From Acropora yongei (taxonomy: Eukaryota > Cnidaria > Anthozoa > Scleractinia > Acroporidae): a DNA stretch of 15,000 nt. The stretch spans positions 141,066 through 156,065 of the forward strand of contig BLFN01000287.1 in assembly GCA_014634225.1 (NCBI GenBank). Direction: 5' to 3'. The translations under genes and the position numbers were made by a program. Within the stretch, counting starts at the first letter, position 1. Every line of letters starts with the position of its first letter. The notes beneath the pieces were generated by a model. That model worked only from the letters and a program-made list of their open reading frames with translations, was not told the DNA's origin and made no database searches. Shown here piece by piece: positions 1-9,214 of the stretch.

Positions 1-60
1 TTAGTGCAGTTAATATTGTTAGTAATCTTGTATACTTATTGTAACTTGATGAAAAGACGT

Positions 61-97
61 GTACTATTTAAGCAATAGAAAATGTTTTCCGTGGTTG

Positions 98-156
<59 letters not shown>

Positions 157-182
157 AGACGAAGTTTTCTATTGCTTTGATA
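61..182. repeat. Truncated foldback repeat remnant
   Basis: The two ends are inverted: AGCAATAGAAAA at 71-82 pairs with TTTTCTATTGCTT at 165-177. The left arm continues inward through TTGCATAGCCTGATATAAAC and a GGGGTTGGGAGAATTCGAGA stretch that has no matching partner on the right. This looks like a long palindromic element that has lost most of one arm. I recall intact versions of this palindrome being common in stony corals; that is memory, not a search result. Confidence 0.5.
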
Positions 183-185
183 AAA

Positions 186-220
<35 letters not shown>

Positions 221-289
221 GAAGATTTCATTTTACATATCAAAACGTATCTTCCTACAACATTAATTTGACAATGGGATTTCTCAAGT

Positions 290-325
290 GACCAATCAAA
301 ACTCTGATCAATCAAAATTTAAACT

Positions 326-358
<33 letters not shown>

Positions 359-475
359 TATGTGACGTGTCTACAACTTACGTCACACAACCGTGTTTAC
401 ATACTCTCATGCAAACACGCTTCTCAGCCAATTAGAGCGCGCGTACTATCTTAGTTATTTTATAATAAGTGATAA
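290..475. repeat. Local tandem repeat and dispersed-repeat edge
   Basis: The unit ACTCTGATCAATCAAAATTT (301-325) is followed directly by GACTCTGACCAATCAAAATT (326-351), and a partial third copy (TGACCAATCAAAA) precedes them at 290-302. A small stem, TGTGACGT..ACGTCACA, follows at about 361-387 and contains TGACGT on both sides. The segment ending in GCCAATTAGAGCGCGCGTAC (about 428-447) resembles a dispersed cnidarian repeat that I recall. No coding potential is seen. Confidence 0.45.
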
Positions 476-487
476 TAAAAACTATTA

Positions 488-1303
488 AGTGAGCATCTTC
501 TGAGTACACGTCTTCTGGTCAGCATGTAATATTATTCGCATTGCCCGATTTTGTAGGCGTTCTCAGCATTGGGCGTTCCCCTTGCTACATTCACTTCATA
601 CGACGCATCCATGATCTAGCAAAGGTAGCACAGTCTGTTTGTACATTCTGAGCAAAATATTTTGACTAAGAAAAGACGAAATTCTGTTCAGCAGGTTCAA
701 TTTAGGGTGTACCGTGGATTGCATATAGGTTACATGTTTGCTCCAGGTCCGACAGTGGTCGATGTAGATTCCTTAGTACTTAAAAGGTACTTAAAGTAAT
801 CAGGTTATTTCAGTGGTTTTTGATCGAACAATCTGTAATGGTCGAGTGTTTATAACAGCGTGCTTGGATCCAATCAACATTGCCCCGAATTTCTTGTGAT
901 TACTGATTAATCCGTTCTCATTCCACCAGCGGGCAGTACTAGCTAAGTCTTCGTTGACACGATTTTCCGCAACACTGACGTCTTTCACGCTGGCATGGAT
1001 CTCCGTGTCGTCGGCGTAAAGTACTACTTCGCTTTCCGTGCAGGTGTCGGTAATGCCGTTTATGTGGATGTTGAATAATGTGGGTCCGAGGATTGAACCC
1101 TGTGGTACTCCGTGCGTGATTAAACGACGCTCAGAATCAACACATGCACATTACACAAATTCAATTTGGTTTTTCGCGTGTAAATAGCTCCGCTGAAACC
1201 ATTCAAGTTTGTAAACACTTACTCCGCGTTTTGACAGTTTGCTGATCAAGGTAGCTTGTTCGATAACGTCAAAAGCTTTTCCTAGGTCCAAGAAGGTAAA
1301 GAC
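488..1303 (-). pseudogene. Non-LTR retrotransposon reverse transcriptase fragment, decayed
   Basis: One continuous minus-strand frame of about 270 codons holds the C-terminal half of a LINE-type reverse transcriptase (CR1/Jockey/RTE-like). In order I see FLDLGKAFD (RT block 3-4, near 1270-1295), the GVPQGSILGP box (near 1080-1110), LFNIHING, the catalytic LYADD motif (about 1007-1021), the WWNENGLISNHKK block, and the thumb region with LNLLNRISSFLS, YKQTVLPLLDHGC and ERLQNRAMRIILHA. The frame has six stops: one before the GVPQG box, three clustered at about 770-802 and two in the thumb. At least two look like W or CGA codons turned to TGA. Both the 5' endonuclease part and the 3' UTR are missing, so this is a dead, truncated copy. 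The family is certain; the clade is a guess. Confidence 0.9.
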
Positions 1304-1657
1304 AAAGTGTCATATTTATCATATATATCATTTTGGAGGAAATGATATTCGAGAGTTGAAGCAAGCGACGTTTTAGAGCTACGGATGGAAACCAGTAAAA
1401 ATTAAAAGAGAATATTCTTACTTATTTATGGCTGCACCCTTGTTTGCTTCTGTTCTTTTCCGTCGCTTGTTTGCTGAGCTTTCACCCTCGTCACAGCGTT
1501 TGTCAAGTCTAAGAAAAGTTATCGAGTTAGGCAATGCCTAATAGTGACTTATGTGCTAAGTATGGACAGATCAGTAGTGCAGCACATTATCATAAAAATA
1601 TATTATAGCGTAGAGTTAAATTTCTTTTCACATTTCAAAGGCTTAATAGTGTCTCAT

Positions 1658-2128
1658 TCACTGGTCCAATTTAAAGTTATTTGAGATTTGAGCTACTCCG
1701 GTAGCATAAGATGCGATGTACAAGGTAGCGGCTACTGCATACCCGATAGGTCCAGCGACACTTGCCCCTTTGGCACTGGTTGCCAATATCTGAGAGACTC
1801 CCATCGCTATATCGCCAGCCATTGCCGTCACAGACCTACTGAGGACAAGAATGTTAGCATCGGTAACTTCTTGATTTACTGCCATTGAAATGACCACCGT
1901 GTTATACCCATTGATGACAAAGTCGAGTCCGTTGGCGGCTGCTGCTGAGAAGGTTCTGAATTTTAAAGAGTTGGCGCCCCATTATGCTTTGAACTTGTCC
2001 ATTATTCCAACTTTTTCAAGAGCGGTCGTCAATGCTTGACCCAAATGTCCGCCATTCTGGGTTGAGAGCCAAGTCTGTGCCTCCTTGAGCTTATCCATCA
2101 AGGACGAATCTGCAGTAACCACCCCAGA
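1658..2128 (-). pseudogene. Unrecognised protein, C-terminal exon with one in-frame stop
   Basis: A minus-strand frame runs for about 156 codons, broken once by TAA near 1978-1982 (context DKFKA*WGANS), and ends with SNNFKLDQ-stop. It probably begins at a splice acceptor (AAATTTCAG before 2128). A strong donor (TTCAAG|GTAAGT) lies 72 bases upstream at 2201, so a short intron is likely. The first part is polar and helical (LMDKLKEAQTWLS). The second part has long stretches of small residues (AAAANGLDF, then GASVAGPIGYAVAATLYIA) and could form one or two membrane or packed amphipathic helices. I do not recognise the family. The single stop may be real decay or an assembly error. The neighbours on both sides are repeats. 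Confidence 0.5.
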
Positions 2129-2201
2129 CTGAAATTTCTGCTCTGGATTGGTCGATCAGACGCGTCAACTTCATAAGCAAAATTTTGACAGGTGACTTAC
2201 C

Positions 2202-3161
2202 TTGAACAAAGCTATTTTGAATGTTACGATTAACTGCAACCGCAGTTTATTTCCGTAATGAAAGGTATTATTTATCACAGCACTCTGTTGAGAAAGATTG
2301 TTTTCACCTGTGTAGCAGGTTTATATGTATCGCAATCAGTTTTATTGACGTCTTATCAATTTGCTTGATGCATCAGTTCTTTTTAATAAACAAACGTTCT
2401 TTTTATATGCCGTTGGAAACGATTATTTACAGAAAAAATAAGAAGTCCTTCCTGCGAGGTTTTTTTCTTCATCGTCCATAGTTCTAGACGCCTTTCACGG
2501 GCAAGGTTACTTTCAGTATGCATTGTCTTGCTGCTAAAAGACCTTTTGACTGAAAACATCAAAGCTTAAGCGTTCTAGTGGGCGCTGTTTGAGGTAAGTT
2601 TATCCTTTTCGAGGTTGTCTTCGCATGACAAGTTTGTTTTAAGCTCGTTTATCTCAACTGCATGCAGTGAATTGTCGCATGCAGGGCGTTTTCCTAGAAT
2701 GTATTTGTATCTGGCCGTTTTTGAAATCAGTCAAACAGTTGTTTGTTTGCCTACAGTTGAAATCGAAAAAAAGATCACTCGCGCATTATGCGATTTCATA
2801 CAGAATATTTTTACCCGTGGAAATTTCCCTGTGCTGTAACAGATCTTCTTTTCTTCATGACACAAGCCTTTTATCATTTGGCTATTGAACGCAACAGTAT
2901 ACAACGAAAATCAGGAGAAATTGCAAGCCTCTTCTTATCAACGCATAGCGCATTGAAGATTAATGTTGGCTCTTTATCATTACGAAAGAGACTGGACTTC
3001 AAAACGACAATTGCGAAGCAAAATCGTACCTTTCGTGCATCGAAAGTTAAGTTCCGTATTTTGACTTGGACGGGAGAAGATCACTAGAGTGAAACAACCA
3101 TCTGAAAAGCATAGCAAGAAAAGTTCGACTAAGTGAGTCAGTATAAGTCAGTTAAATTTCT
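2202..3161. other. No gene recognised
   Basis: Short open frames of 74-99 codons occur on the plus strand (for example 2788-3087), but they overlap each other in different frames, show no family motif and have AT-rich, biased composition. A good-looking splice donor (TTTGAG|GTAAGT) sits near 2592 without a recognisable exon before it. A short exon upstream of 2201 on the minus strand is possible but not demonstrable. Confidence 0.4.
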
Positions 3162-3315
3162 GGGTTTACCCCGGTGTAAAAACCTGTGAAACCTTTTCTT
3201 TGTTTTGTTAGCTTGTGGTAGCGTTAGGTTATTGCTTGTTGTTTTTTTGCTCTTTTGTTTTCCTTTGCGTTACGTCATCTGTGAGTTTCACAGGCTTTTA
3301 CACCGAGGATGAGCC
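3162..3315. mobile_element. MITE-like element with terminal inverted repeats and target duplication
   Basis: CCCCGGTGTAAAAACCTGTG at 3169-3192 (running on to AAAC) is inverted at 3285-3308 with two mismatches in 24 bases. The match continues outward more weakly (GGGTTTA versus GGCTCAT). The element is flanked by the direct repeat AAATTTCT (3154-3161 and 3316-3323; a ninth base, G, also matches). The size of about 150 bp, no coding capacity and an 8-bp duplication point to a non-autonomous hAT-type element. The superfamily is inference from duplication length. The interior is T-rich. Confidence 0.7.
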
Positions 3316-4856
3316 AAATTTCTGAGCAGAGTTACTGAGCGGCATTGGAATATCGTTGAAATGCTACTGAAATTCTTTTATAGCACAATCTATTCCCTGG
3401 TAACCAACAGCAATTATTTCCAATGTTCTCGTTGATTCCATCGATTCAATAGGAGTGGTGATTTTTATTGTTGAGTCATACGAACGAGGAAAATGGACCT
3501 CAGCCAATTTCAACTGAAATTTTAGAACGAGAGTTTTTAAAATCGTGTTATATATGGTGCTACATATCTTTGTATTGCTCCTCTGCCTTCATCATATTTG
3601 TCACTAGTTTAGAAGAATTAATCTACAATATTGAGATAGATTTTTGTTTTCTTTCTGGGTTTTGATGATTGATATAGGAAGAAAGGTTGAATCTTATCCA
3701 CTCAGCTTGTGTCAAAGAACCTTCTAGAGGTCAAAAAATATTTCTGCAACTATTTATCTTATTATTTTTACCACGCGATCAAACTAGAATATCGCTAGTG
3801 GTTGTCTTGTTTAAGACTTGTATCTGGTTCTTCCAAGGCTAAAATTAATTATACCATTATATCTTTGATGAACGTTCCCTTTCATGGTCAGTCTTGAATC
3901 GCATTCCCTCTGGTCCTGTGCTAAATGGCTCCTCGAGGCAGAAATAATTGGTAGATCGCATGTCTGGAACAGTACAAGGAAGGGGCCAAGTCTAGTGTAC
4001 TTTCAACCCTGTTCTAAGCTCATCTCGTGAACTGTCAAGTTCTTTTGCGCTATTAAAGATGTGCAAAATCAGTGATCTATCTAGTCGATAGCGTTATCCA
4101 CTGGGCTCTGCATGGGTTTTATGTTATTCAGAATAGTCATCGCCCAGCTCCATTTTCCTGTTAAGAAACCTTATGTGAACCAGAAAAATCACAAACTTTG
4201 GTATTCGACTTGAAAATTTGCATTTATTATAAAATATTGCCTTTTTAATAACAAATTGGAGCAGCGCTGGAAACCGTTCTGGGTCCACGCCCGCTATGCA
4301 CCCTCTAGGCGATGAACGGACTAGCAAAAAATTACATTTCATACCAAAAGTAACACTGAAGTCGTATCTGAAGTGACAGAATGGTTGCATATACACATAC
4401 TTTTCACGACCGCCACGATACTCAGCTTTGACCAAACTCGTTTCTTTGACTTCTGCGACTTTGGAAATTGCTAGAAAAAATAAAGAATATGCATTTTTCA
4501 AATTGCCCGTGGAGTGTGTAGAACTGCCAACAGACGAGAAGGCACACGAACAAAGGTAAAAGCACACATCAAACGATAATTGCTAACAAGATTTCTCATG
4601 TAGTTCGCGAAAGGGTGCTTCTCAGAAAGGGTTCGCCACATTCTAAGATTTCTCAGAGACAACAAAACCCAGACTTTATTTATAAGCACCTGCACTATTA
4701 GTTTGATCAAGTACGGTAGCGTTAACAATAAGAATAAACCTAGTGGAAGGAGGCAACCAGTTGGTTATTTACAAAGCGTGGCCAAGTTGAAATCGGGACC
4801 ACCGAAGACAAATCGAGTCAGTGGTTAGAGCGGGAATTCAACGGGATTTTGATAAC
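3316..4856. other. Gene-poor stretch with weak repeat traces
   Basis: No exon with recognisable protein motifs was found. The longest open frame (4124-4567, minus, 147 codons) has no family signature and reads through simple AT-rich sequence. Near 4065-4110 the motif ATCTAGTCGATAGCGTTATC followed by CACTGG resembles a short dispersed coral repeat built from ATCCACTGGATA units (from memory). At 4816-4834 GAGTCAGTGGTTAGAGCG resembles a tRNA A-box, but no B-box follows. Confidence 0.4.
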
Positions 4857-4878
4857 CACACACACACACACACACACA
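4857..4878. repeat. (CA)n microsatellite
   Basis: Eleven uninterrupted CA dinucleotides. Purely a simple sequence repeat, likely polymorphic in length. Confidence 0.95.
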
Positions 4879-5759
4879 GCGGAAGAACGAGCGGTAGTCA
4901 AAAAAAAAGTTGCGAAGAAGTGGGATTTTGCTTAAAAAACACAGCCCCGAGCTTCTGTAACTACGCAGCAGTTACCATTGATAATATTTGTCTGTATGTG
5001 AGATTTATTCCCCGAGTTGTTTCTACATCCAGGAAAAAAAAAAGAAAGAAAAATAAACGTTCGCCTTTAGCGATGTTTAAATATTAATAACTCCAAGGGG
5101 ACAGACTAATTAATGATCGAGGCTAAAGCAACTATCTGAAGAGGGTAACTGTTTATCAGTAGACTGGGTGAAATGCGTGCAATGGACTTTAATTTTTAAT
5201 TTACCGATACGGCGCCATTTGAATTCTATTGCTCTGAAAAAGATGTTATGGGATACCAAGGCGGCAAATTCGCACACAAAGTGGGTACAAATTTGGTTTT
5301 GTTTCAAGAAATTTCAAACCTCCTGACAAGAGCATGTAATTGCGTTAGATAACCAAACAGATATTAAATAGGGGGGAAAGATAGGGAAGGGTGGCTCGGG
5401 AGCAACTTCCCCCTGTAAGTAAGAGAGCAAAAAACACAACAAGTAAAAGAACTCAGATCAGCAACCAAGGTGGTTTGTAAAAAGAGAGGTTGATACCGTG
5501 TAGATCGAAAAGATGTGGTTTAAGACCTTCAGCTGCAGTGACAGTTAAGTTACCACGGGTTGGTTAAGTTCCTCTACAAACCCAGAGGCAAGTGTCTTGG
5601 GCGTGGTGCGAGGGTGACCCTGCCTAGTTGTCAATGCTTCTTATGTCCACACAGGCAACTGATGACGAATTTGCAATAGAAAACTTGGGAAAAGATAACT
5701 AACTTTTATTTAATGTTCACCACGTTGCCACGAAAAGCTGCCGTATAGGGGTAAACCGG
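4879..5759. other. No gene recognised
   Basis: The stretch contains an A-rich simple tract at 5033-5056 and a G-rich patch near 5371-5400. Open frames on either strand are under 90 codons and carry no motifs. I see no repeat structure strong enough to name. Confidence 0.4.
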
Positions 5760-5862
5760 ATGAAATTTCGTTCAGGTTTTAGGGCGCACAATCCAATGGT
5801 TTCTCTTGATAGTCCACGGGAGAGTAGACGGCATTCTAAAGCGTCGTTAACGTTTCTTTCAG

Positions 5863-5926
5863 GGATACAGCGGGCACCAACGGGGTGCGAATGTTCCAGG
5901 TTCGAATCCTGCTCTGGGGCCTTTTT
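5863..5926 (+). repeat. tRNA-like 3' half (Pol III B-box), possible SINE relic
   Basis: GGTTCGAATCC at 5899-5909 matches the Pol III B-box consensus exactly. It sits in a T-arm-like stem (CCAGG/CCTGC, four of five pairs) and is followed by TCTGGGG and a T5 run at 5922-5926 that could terminate Pol III. A matching 5' acceptor strand, D-arm and anticodon arm are not found upstream, so this is not a functional tRNA gene. A tRNA-derived SINE end or a chance B-box inside a repeat fits better. Confidence 0.4.
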
Positions 5927-6143
5927 CTCGAAGTCCCGAAACTTTACAGGTCAAGCACGGGTGTCTCAATATCCCTTGTATTTCAAGAACGGAGAGGATT
6001 TAAGTCATCAAACTTCACATCCATTTACCTTTTTATTCCCTTTAAAACGTGTTAACAAATTGACTTTCCAAAACTTGCGGTTGGCAGTTTCACAGATGGC
6101 TTTTTGGGTCCGAAATGTTTTCGAGACTTTCGAGAAACAGGCC
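5918..6143. repeat. Foldback element with about 36-bp imperfect inverted arms
   Basis: The left arm, 5918-5952 (starting GGCCTTTTTCTCGAAGTCCC), pairs with the reverse complement of 6107-6143 (starting GGCCTGTTTCTCGAAAGTCT) with about three quarters identity and two small gaps. The interior of about 155 bp has no coding motifs. An open frame of 131 codons crosses it (5760-6155), but it is best explained as chance within the repeat. Confidence 0.6.
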
Positions 6144-6302
6144 GCTGATCACTAAATGGATTTGTCTTCGGTGGTAGATAATTTGACTACTTTGCCTATT
6201 ATAATTCAGTTATTAAAATTGTTACTTTCTATACACGGTCCCACACGCTTAACGCTTCAATATCACCGAGTACAAGTATAGGTTCTTTCCTTCTCCTTTA
6301 CT

Positions 6303-6308
6303 TTTATT
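6303..6308 (-). promoter_or_regulatory. Candidate polyadenylation signal for the GPCR gene
   Basis: AATAAA on the minus strand, about 230 bases past the receptor stop codon. The position fits a short 3' UTR. Such hexamers are frequent in AT-rich DNA, so this is only a candidate. Confidence 0.3.
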
Positions 6309-6534
6309 ACTGCCCGGAAATACCCCCCTCCCCCTTCCCCCAATAGATAATTCCCGCGAGAGCATTCCTATTAATGCAGATATTTTGAAATATCCCCAAA
6401 AGATTTCAGAAAACACGTCCGGATCCAATATCGATTACCGTGATTTACTTTGACCATTAAGCATTTTATATTACGGGGCTAAAGAACCCAAAAGTACTTT
6501 CGAACTTCAGTATTGGAAACTTTATGTTTCTCCG

Positions 6535-7716
6535 TTATACACAAAAATTGCGTCGTTGTGGTACAATGTCACTGCCAGTTTTGTTCTCATTTCTTTCTGT
6601 CCGGTCTCGTTCACCAGGATTGCGTCCTGCGCGACAGCTGTCGGCTGCGTTTGGCCTTCTAAAGACTCCCAGGTCTTCAGGTGTTTCCACGTTCCCAGTT
6701 CCACCTAGCAGTTCCTTAAACGAGACCCGAAACTGCTTGATTCTGACCGAGTAAATAATTGGGTTTAGTAACGAGTTTAACAGCAACAGTGATCTTGATA
6801 ACTGACCAACTATTTTAACAGTTTCCGTGGGTTTTTCAGTCCCACGTGTCAATTGTAAAACAACTCGAACGGCCACAAAAGGCAAACAGCACAAAACAAA
6901 CACAGTAAGAATAATAAATGTTATCTTAACTGCCTTTTTCTCTTTTTCAAATTTCTCTCTTGCCTCTTGAGTAACTTGCTGAGCGGCTAGTCGCTGTTCG
7001 TGCCGACGGGTCTCACGGAAAACTGTCACGTGACAGAAAATGATGAAGATCATTGTTATAACCATTAAGAACACATTTGTGGACAAAATGACAGTTTTTC
7101 CAAAGGGAAGACGAATATGTAGAATTACGGGCAAAAGCCACGCCAAAAGGGAAGCACACAGAAGACGTGAAGTGGTGACTAGATCCATGTGCGCGAAAGG
7201 TCGCTTTAAAGCGAGAAAGCGTTCACCGCTTAGTAAAGCTAGGTGGAGAAAAGAAGTAAAACTTGAATAGCTTATACCCACTCTGGAGATGTGTGACAAT
7301 AAACATACCTTACCAAAAGCTTTATCAAGAAGTAAAGTTATTAACTCTGCAACGAAAACTGGCTGAAGTAACAGCCCAACCATGAAGTCAGTCGACGCTA
7401 GTGTAGCAAGTAAAATGTTTGACTTCTGGCATCTCAGTCGCGACTTCCATTTTACAGCGATCATAACCAACGCGTTCAGGACAACGGTAAAGGGGCAGGA
7501 CAGGATATTGACGACTGCGATGAGCATCAGACAAACGCGAATAAAAGGTGACTGTTGAAGTGTTGCTTCAGAGAGATCGTGTGGGTGGCACCCAATACTG
7601 TTGCCGTTGCTTGGCAGACTGGAGTTCATCTTTCTTATTAGATCGCCTCGTTCTTCTGTAAAATGCAGTGATTCTTCCTTCGCCGGGTTAAGAAAACTAA
7701 TTGATTTTTCATGCAT
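6535..7716 (-). CDS. Rhodopsin-class (class A) G protein-coupled receptor, intronless
   Basis: The 393-residue intact frame encodes a seven-helix receptor of the plasma membrane that should couple an extracellular ligand to G proteins. Helices are roughly TM1 59-87 (N81 = 1.50), TM2 98-122 (LASTD, D110 = 2.50), TM3 138-168 (SGERF in place of DRY, R166 = 3.50), TM4 183-200 (W193 = 4.50), TM5 208-232, TM6 263-289 (CCLPF, P279) and TM7 304-324 (NSLLNPIIY, the NPxxY box at 318-322), with helix 8 after it. Loop 3 is a charged helix rich in K and E. The tail (336-393) is basic and polar. Odd points are: no TM5 proline; Cys at the 6.48 toggle position in place of Trp; no Cys in the short extracellular loop 2; and Cys138 three positions off the usual 3.25. 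Missing disulfide and TM5 proline recall melanocortin-type receptors, but the ligand is unknown. Met30 is an alternative start, followed by an N-S-S glycosylation site. Cnidarians have large families of single-exon receptors like this. Confidence 0.93.
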   Translation of the reverse strand: MHEKSISFLNPAKEESLHFTEERGDLIRKMNSSLPSNGNSIGCHPHDLSEATLQQSPFIRVCLMLIAVVNILSCPFTVVLNALVMIAVKWKSRLRCQKSNILLATLASTDFMVGLLLQPVFVAELITLLLDKAFGKVCLLSHISRVGISYSSFTSFLHLALLSGERFLALKRPFAHMDLVTTSRLLCASLLAWLLPVILHIRLPFGKTVILSTNVFLMVITMIFIIFCHVTVFRETRRHEQRLAAQQVTQEAREKFEKEKKAVKITFIILTVFVLCCLPFVAVRVVLQLTRGTEKPTETVKIVGQLSRSLLLLNSLLNPIIYSVRIKQFRVSFKELLGGTGNVETPEDLGVFRRPNAADSCRAGRNPGERDRTERNENKTGSDIVPQRRNFCV

Positions 7717-8176
7717 TCCCCCTATTAAAACATACTTTCCACCTGTCCCTATCTCAGTATCAATCGTTTGCCGACTTGTCTCGATTCACATTTCAATTTT
7801 ATTCATTTGCATCTCAAAGTTGATTTCTCTGCTTAGGAGTAACTGGAATTCTTCATACATGTTTCCCAAAAATATTGTCTCGCCTGCTTTTCAGAATTTA
7901 CACATGTTACAAAATAAAATGAGCTTGGCTTGAAGAACAAGGTTCAAAATACAAAATCTAAGTTCCACAAAACACAATTTTAATTACGAAGAAACAAACG
8001 AAACATAACTTAAATTTTGACACAATTTTTCCTGTAGTGCAAAAATTAATGTCCCCGTTAATTCATCGACAAAGAGTAGTCTTTTAATTGCTCCGAGGCC
8101 TAAGTGCAACAAATCAGTTTTAACTGAGCGTTGGATGCTTAAAAGGGACCGCTATCCCTTAGCTTTTCAAATACAT
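7717..8176 (-). promoter_or_regulatory. 5' flank of the GPCR gene, duplicated downstream in the window
   Basis: No coding sequence. The part at 7849-8176 is clearly homologous to 8680-8975; for example TCCCAAAAATATT, AATTTTAAT.ACGAAG.AACAAA, ATCGACAAAGAGT and AAATCAGTTTT recur in order. Because the flank has been kept in both copies, it is the likely place for promoter elements, but I do not see a convincing TATA box or initiator. The 7717-7848 segment next to the start codon is absent from the second copy. Confidence 0.5.
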
Positions 8177-8194
8177 ATATTTAGGCCAATAATT

Positions 8195-8300
8195 AACAAT
8201 TATTCCATGAGCGCTTGTTGGATTGAGATGGTAAATAGCTAACGAGGCGCGTATGCTATAATCAGTCTCATATCCAACAAGCGCGAATGGGATAATTGTT
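8195..8300. repeat. Foldback element with about 33-bp arms
   Basis: AACAATTATTCCATGAGCGC at 8195-8214, continuing TTGTTGGATTGAGA, is inverted at 8266-8300 (TCTCATATCCAACAAGCGCG, then AATGGGATAATTGTT) with only a few mismatches. The loop of about 37 bases holds AGCTAACGAGGCGCGTATGC, a degenerate inner palindrome. I recall near-identical elements as abundant in coral genomes (memory only). It sits between the intact GPCR locus and its broken copy. Confidence 0.8.
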
Positions 8301-8463
8301 TAATCAAGTTCCTTAAACTCCAAAAGCTTAGAAAGTACGGAATACGAGCGAAAAAAGCCTTCTAAACGCCGGAATTGATCGAAATTTTCTACTAAAGGTG
8401 TTTTTGTTTTTGGCTTTATTCAGACAGAAATTTCGCTTTCTGGCAAAAAAAAAAAAAAAACTT
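8301..8463. other. Spacer with A16 run
   Basis: No coding motif. A run of 16 A lies at 8445-8460, right next to the edge of the receptor relic, and may mark the breakpoint or an old insertion. Confidence 0.5.
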
Positions 8464-8679
8464 TTAGCTTAGCAACTCGTAACTCGCTGAGCTGGAAGTC
8501 GCTGTTCGTGCCGACGGGTTCCAAGGAAAACTGTAATATGACAGCAAATGATGAATATCTTTGTTACAACTATTAACACATAGCAATAAGCAAACACACC
8601 CAACGAGATCTTTCATCAAATAGCCAAAAGGATGGTTATTACATCTCATAGTTAATGCCTTTCCTTTAATATTCGCCAA
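8464..8679 (-). pseudogene. Internally deleted tandem copy of the GPCR gene (TM5/loop-3 relic)
   Basis: Bases 8479-8580 match 6971-7075 of the intact receptor at about 80% or better (both contain GTCGCTGTTCGTGCCGACGG). Read in the receptor frame, the relic gives a TM5-like helix (VLIVVTKIFIICCHITVF) and then the loop-3 start TRRHEQRL, against MVITMIFIIFCHVTVF and TRRHEQRL in the intact gene. Upstream the same frame has a possible TM4 trace (ILLAI) followed by two stops. TM1-TM3, TM6-TM7, the start codon and the tail are gone. A different, chance frame is open across the region (71 codons) and should not be taken as a gene. The relic has the same orientation as the intact gene and is followed at 8680 by the matching 5' flank. 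Confidence 0.85.
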
Positions 8680-8975
8680 AATTCTCCATACCTATATCCC
8701 AAAAATATTCTCTCGCTTGCGCTTGCTTTTCAAAATTCATGTTACAAAATATAGTGAGTCGCCTTGGTTTGAAGCGCAAAAGCTAAGTCAATTTTAATGA
8801 CGAAGGAACAAAAAACTAAATCACAAATAACAACAGAAAATTTGAAAGCTTTTTTCTCTAGTCTTAAACTTAATGCTCCCCGTTTTATCGACAAAGAGTC
8901 TTCTGTTGCTCCGTTGTGCAAGAAATCAGTTTTCACTTAACGGCGGCAATCTCTAAGCTTTTCAATTGCATAGTA
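8680..8975 (-). repeat. Duplicate of the GPCR 5' flank
   Basis: Colinear with 7849-8176, with scattered indels; shared blocks include CCCAAAAATATT, CATGTTACAAAATA, AATTTTAAT, ATCGACAAAGAGT and CTAAGCTTTTCAA/CTTAGCTTTTCAA. It shows that the second receptor copy arose by segmental (DNA) duplication and not by retroposition. Confidence 0.85.
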
Positions 8976-9214
8976 GGGAAAGAAATTACGTAAGCCCCTT
9001 GCAGCTGTTAATGTAGATCTTTCTTTCTGAGGAAGGATGACGCAAAGCGACATAAACTTCCTTCAAAAAAGCTTTTACCATTCTAACGGTAAACAAAGTA
9101 ACAAATATAAAGTGGAATTTCACGATGATTCAAGGTTCAAAAAATCCTGACATTAAAACCGATTCCAAGAAATACATGACAGTATGCTTTTCACATCAAA
9201 CGCTGTTTTTACTA

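Noticed and set aside
4124..4567. 147-codon open frame on the minus strand
   Set aside because: No recognisable domain, low-complexity AT-rich composition and no supporting splice signals; likely chance.
4813..4840. tRNA A-box-like GAGTCAGTGGTTAGAGCG
   Set aside because: No B-box, T-arm or acceptor stem within tRNA distance; a microsatellite follows.
5863..5926. A complete tRNA gene
   Set aside because: Only the T-arm-like part is present; no matching 5' acceptor strand, D-arm or anticodon arm.
5760..6155. 131-codon open frame on the plus strand
   Set aside because: It crosses the tRNA-like B-box and a foldback repeat, has no protein motif, and shows no splice or start context.
8464..8679. 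71-codon minus-strand open frame
   Set aside because: It is in a different frame from the receptor relic that occupies the same bases; the receptor frame explains the conservation.
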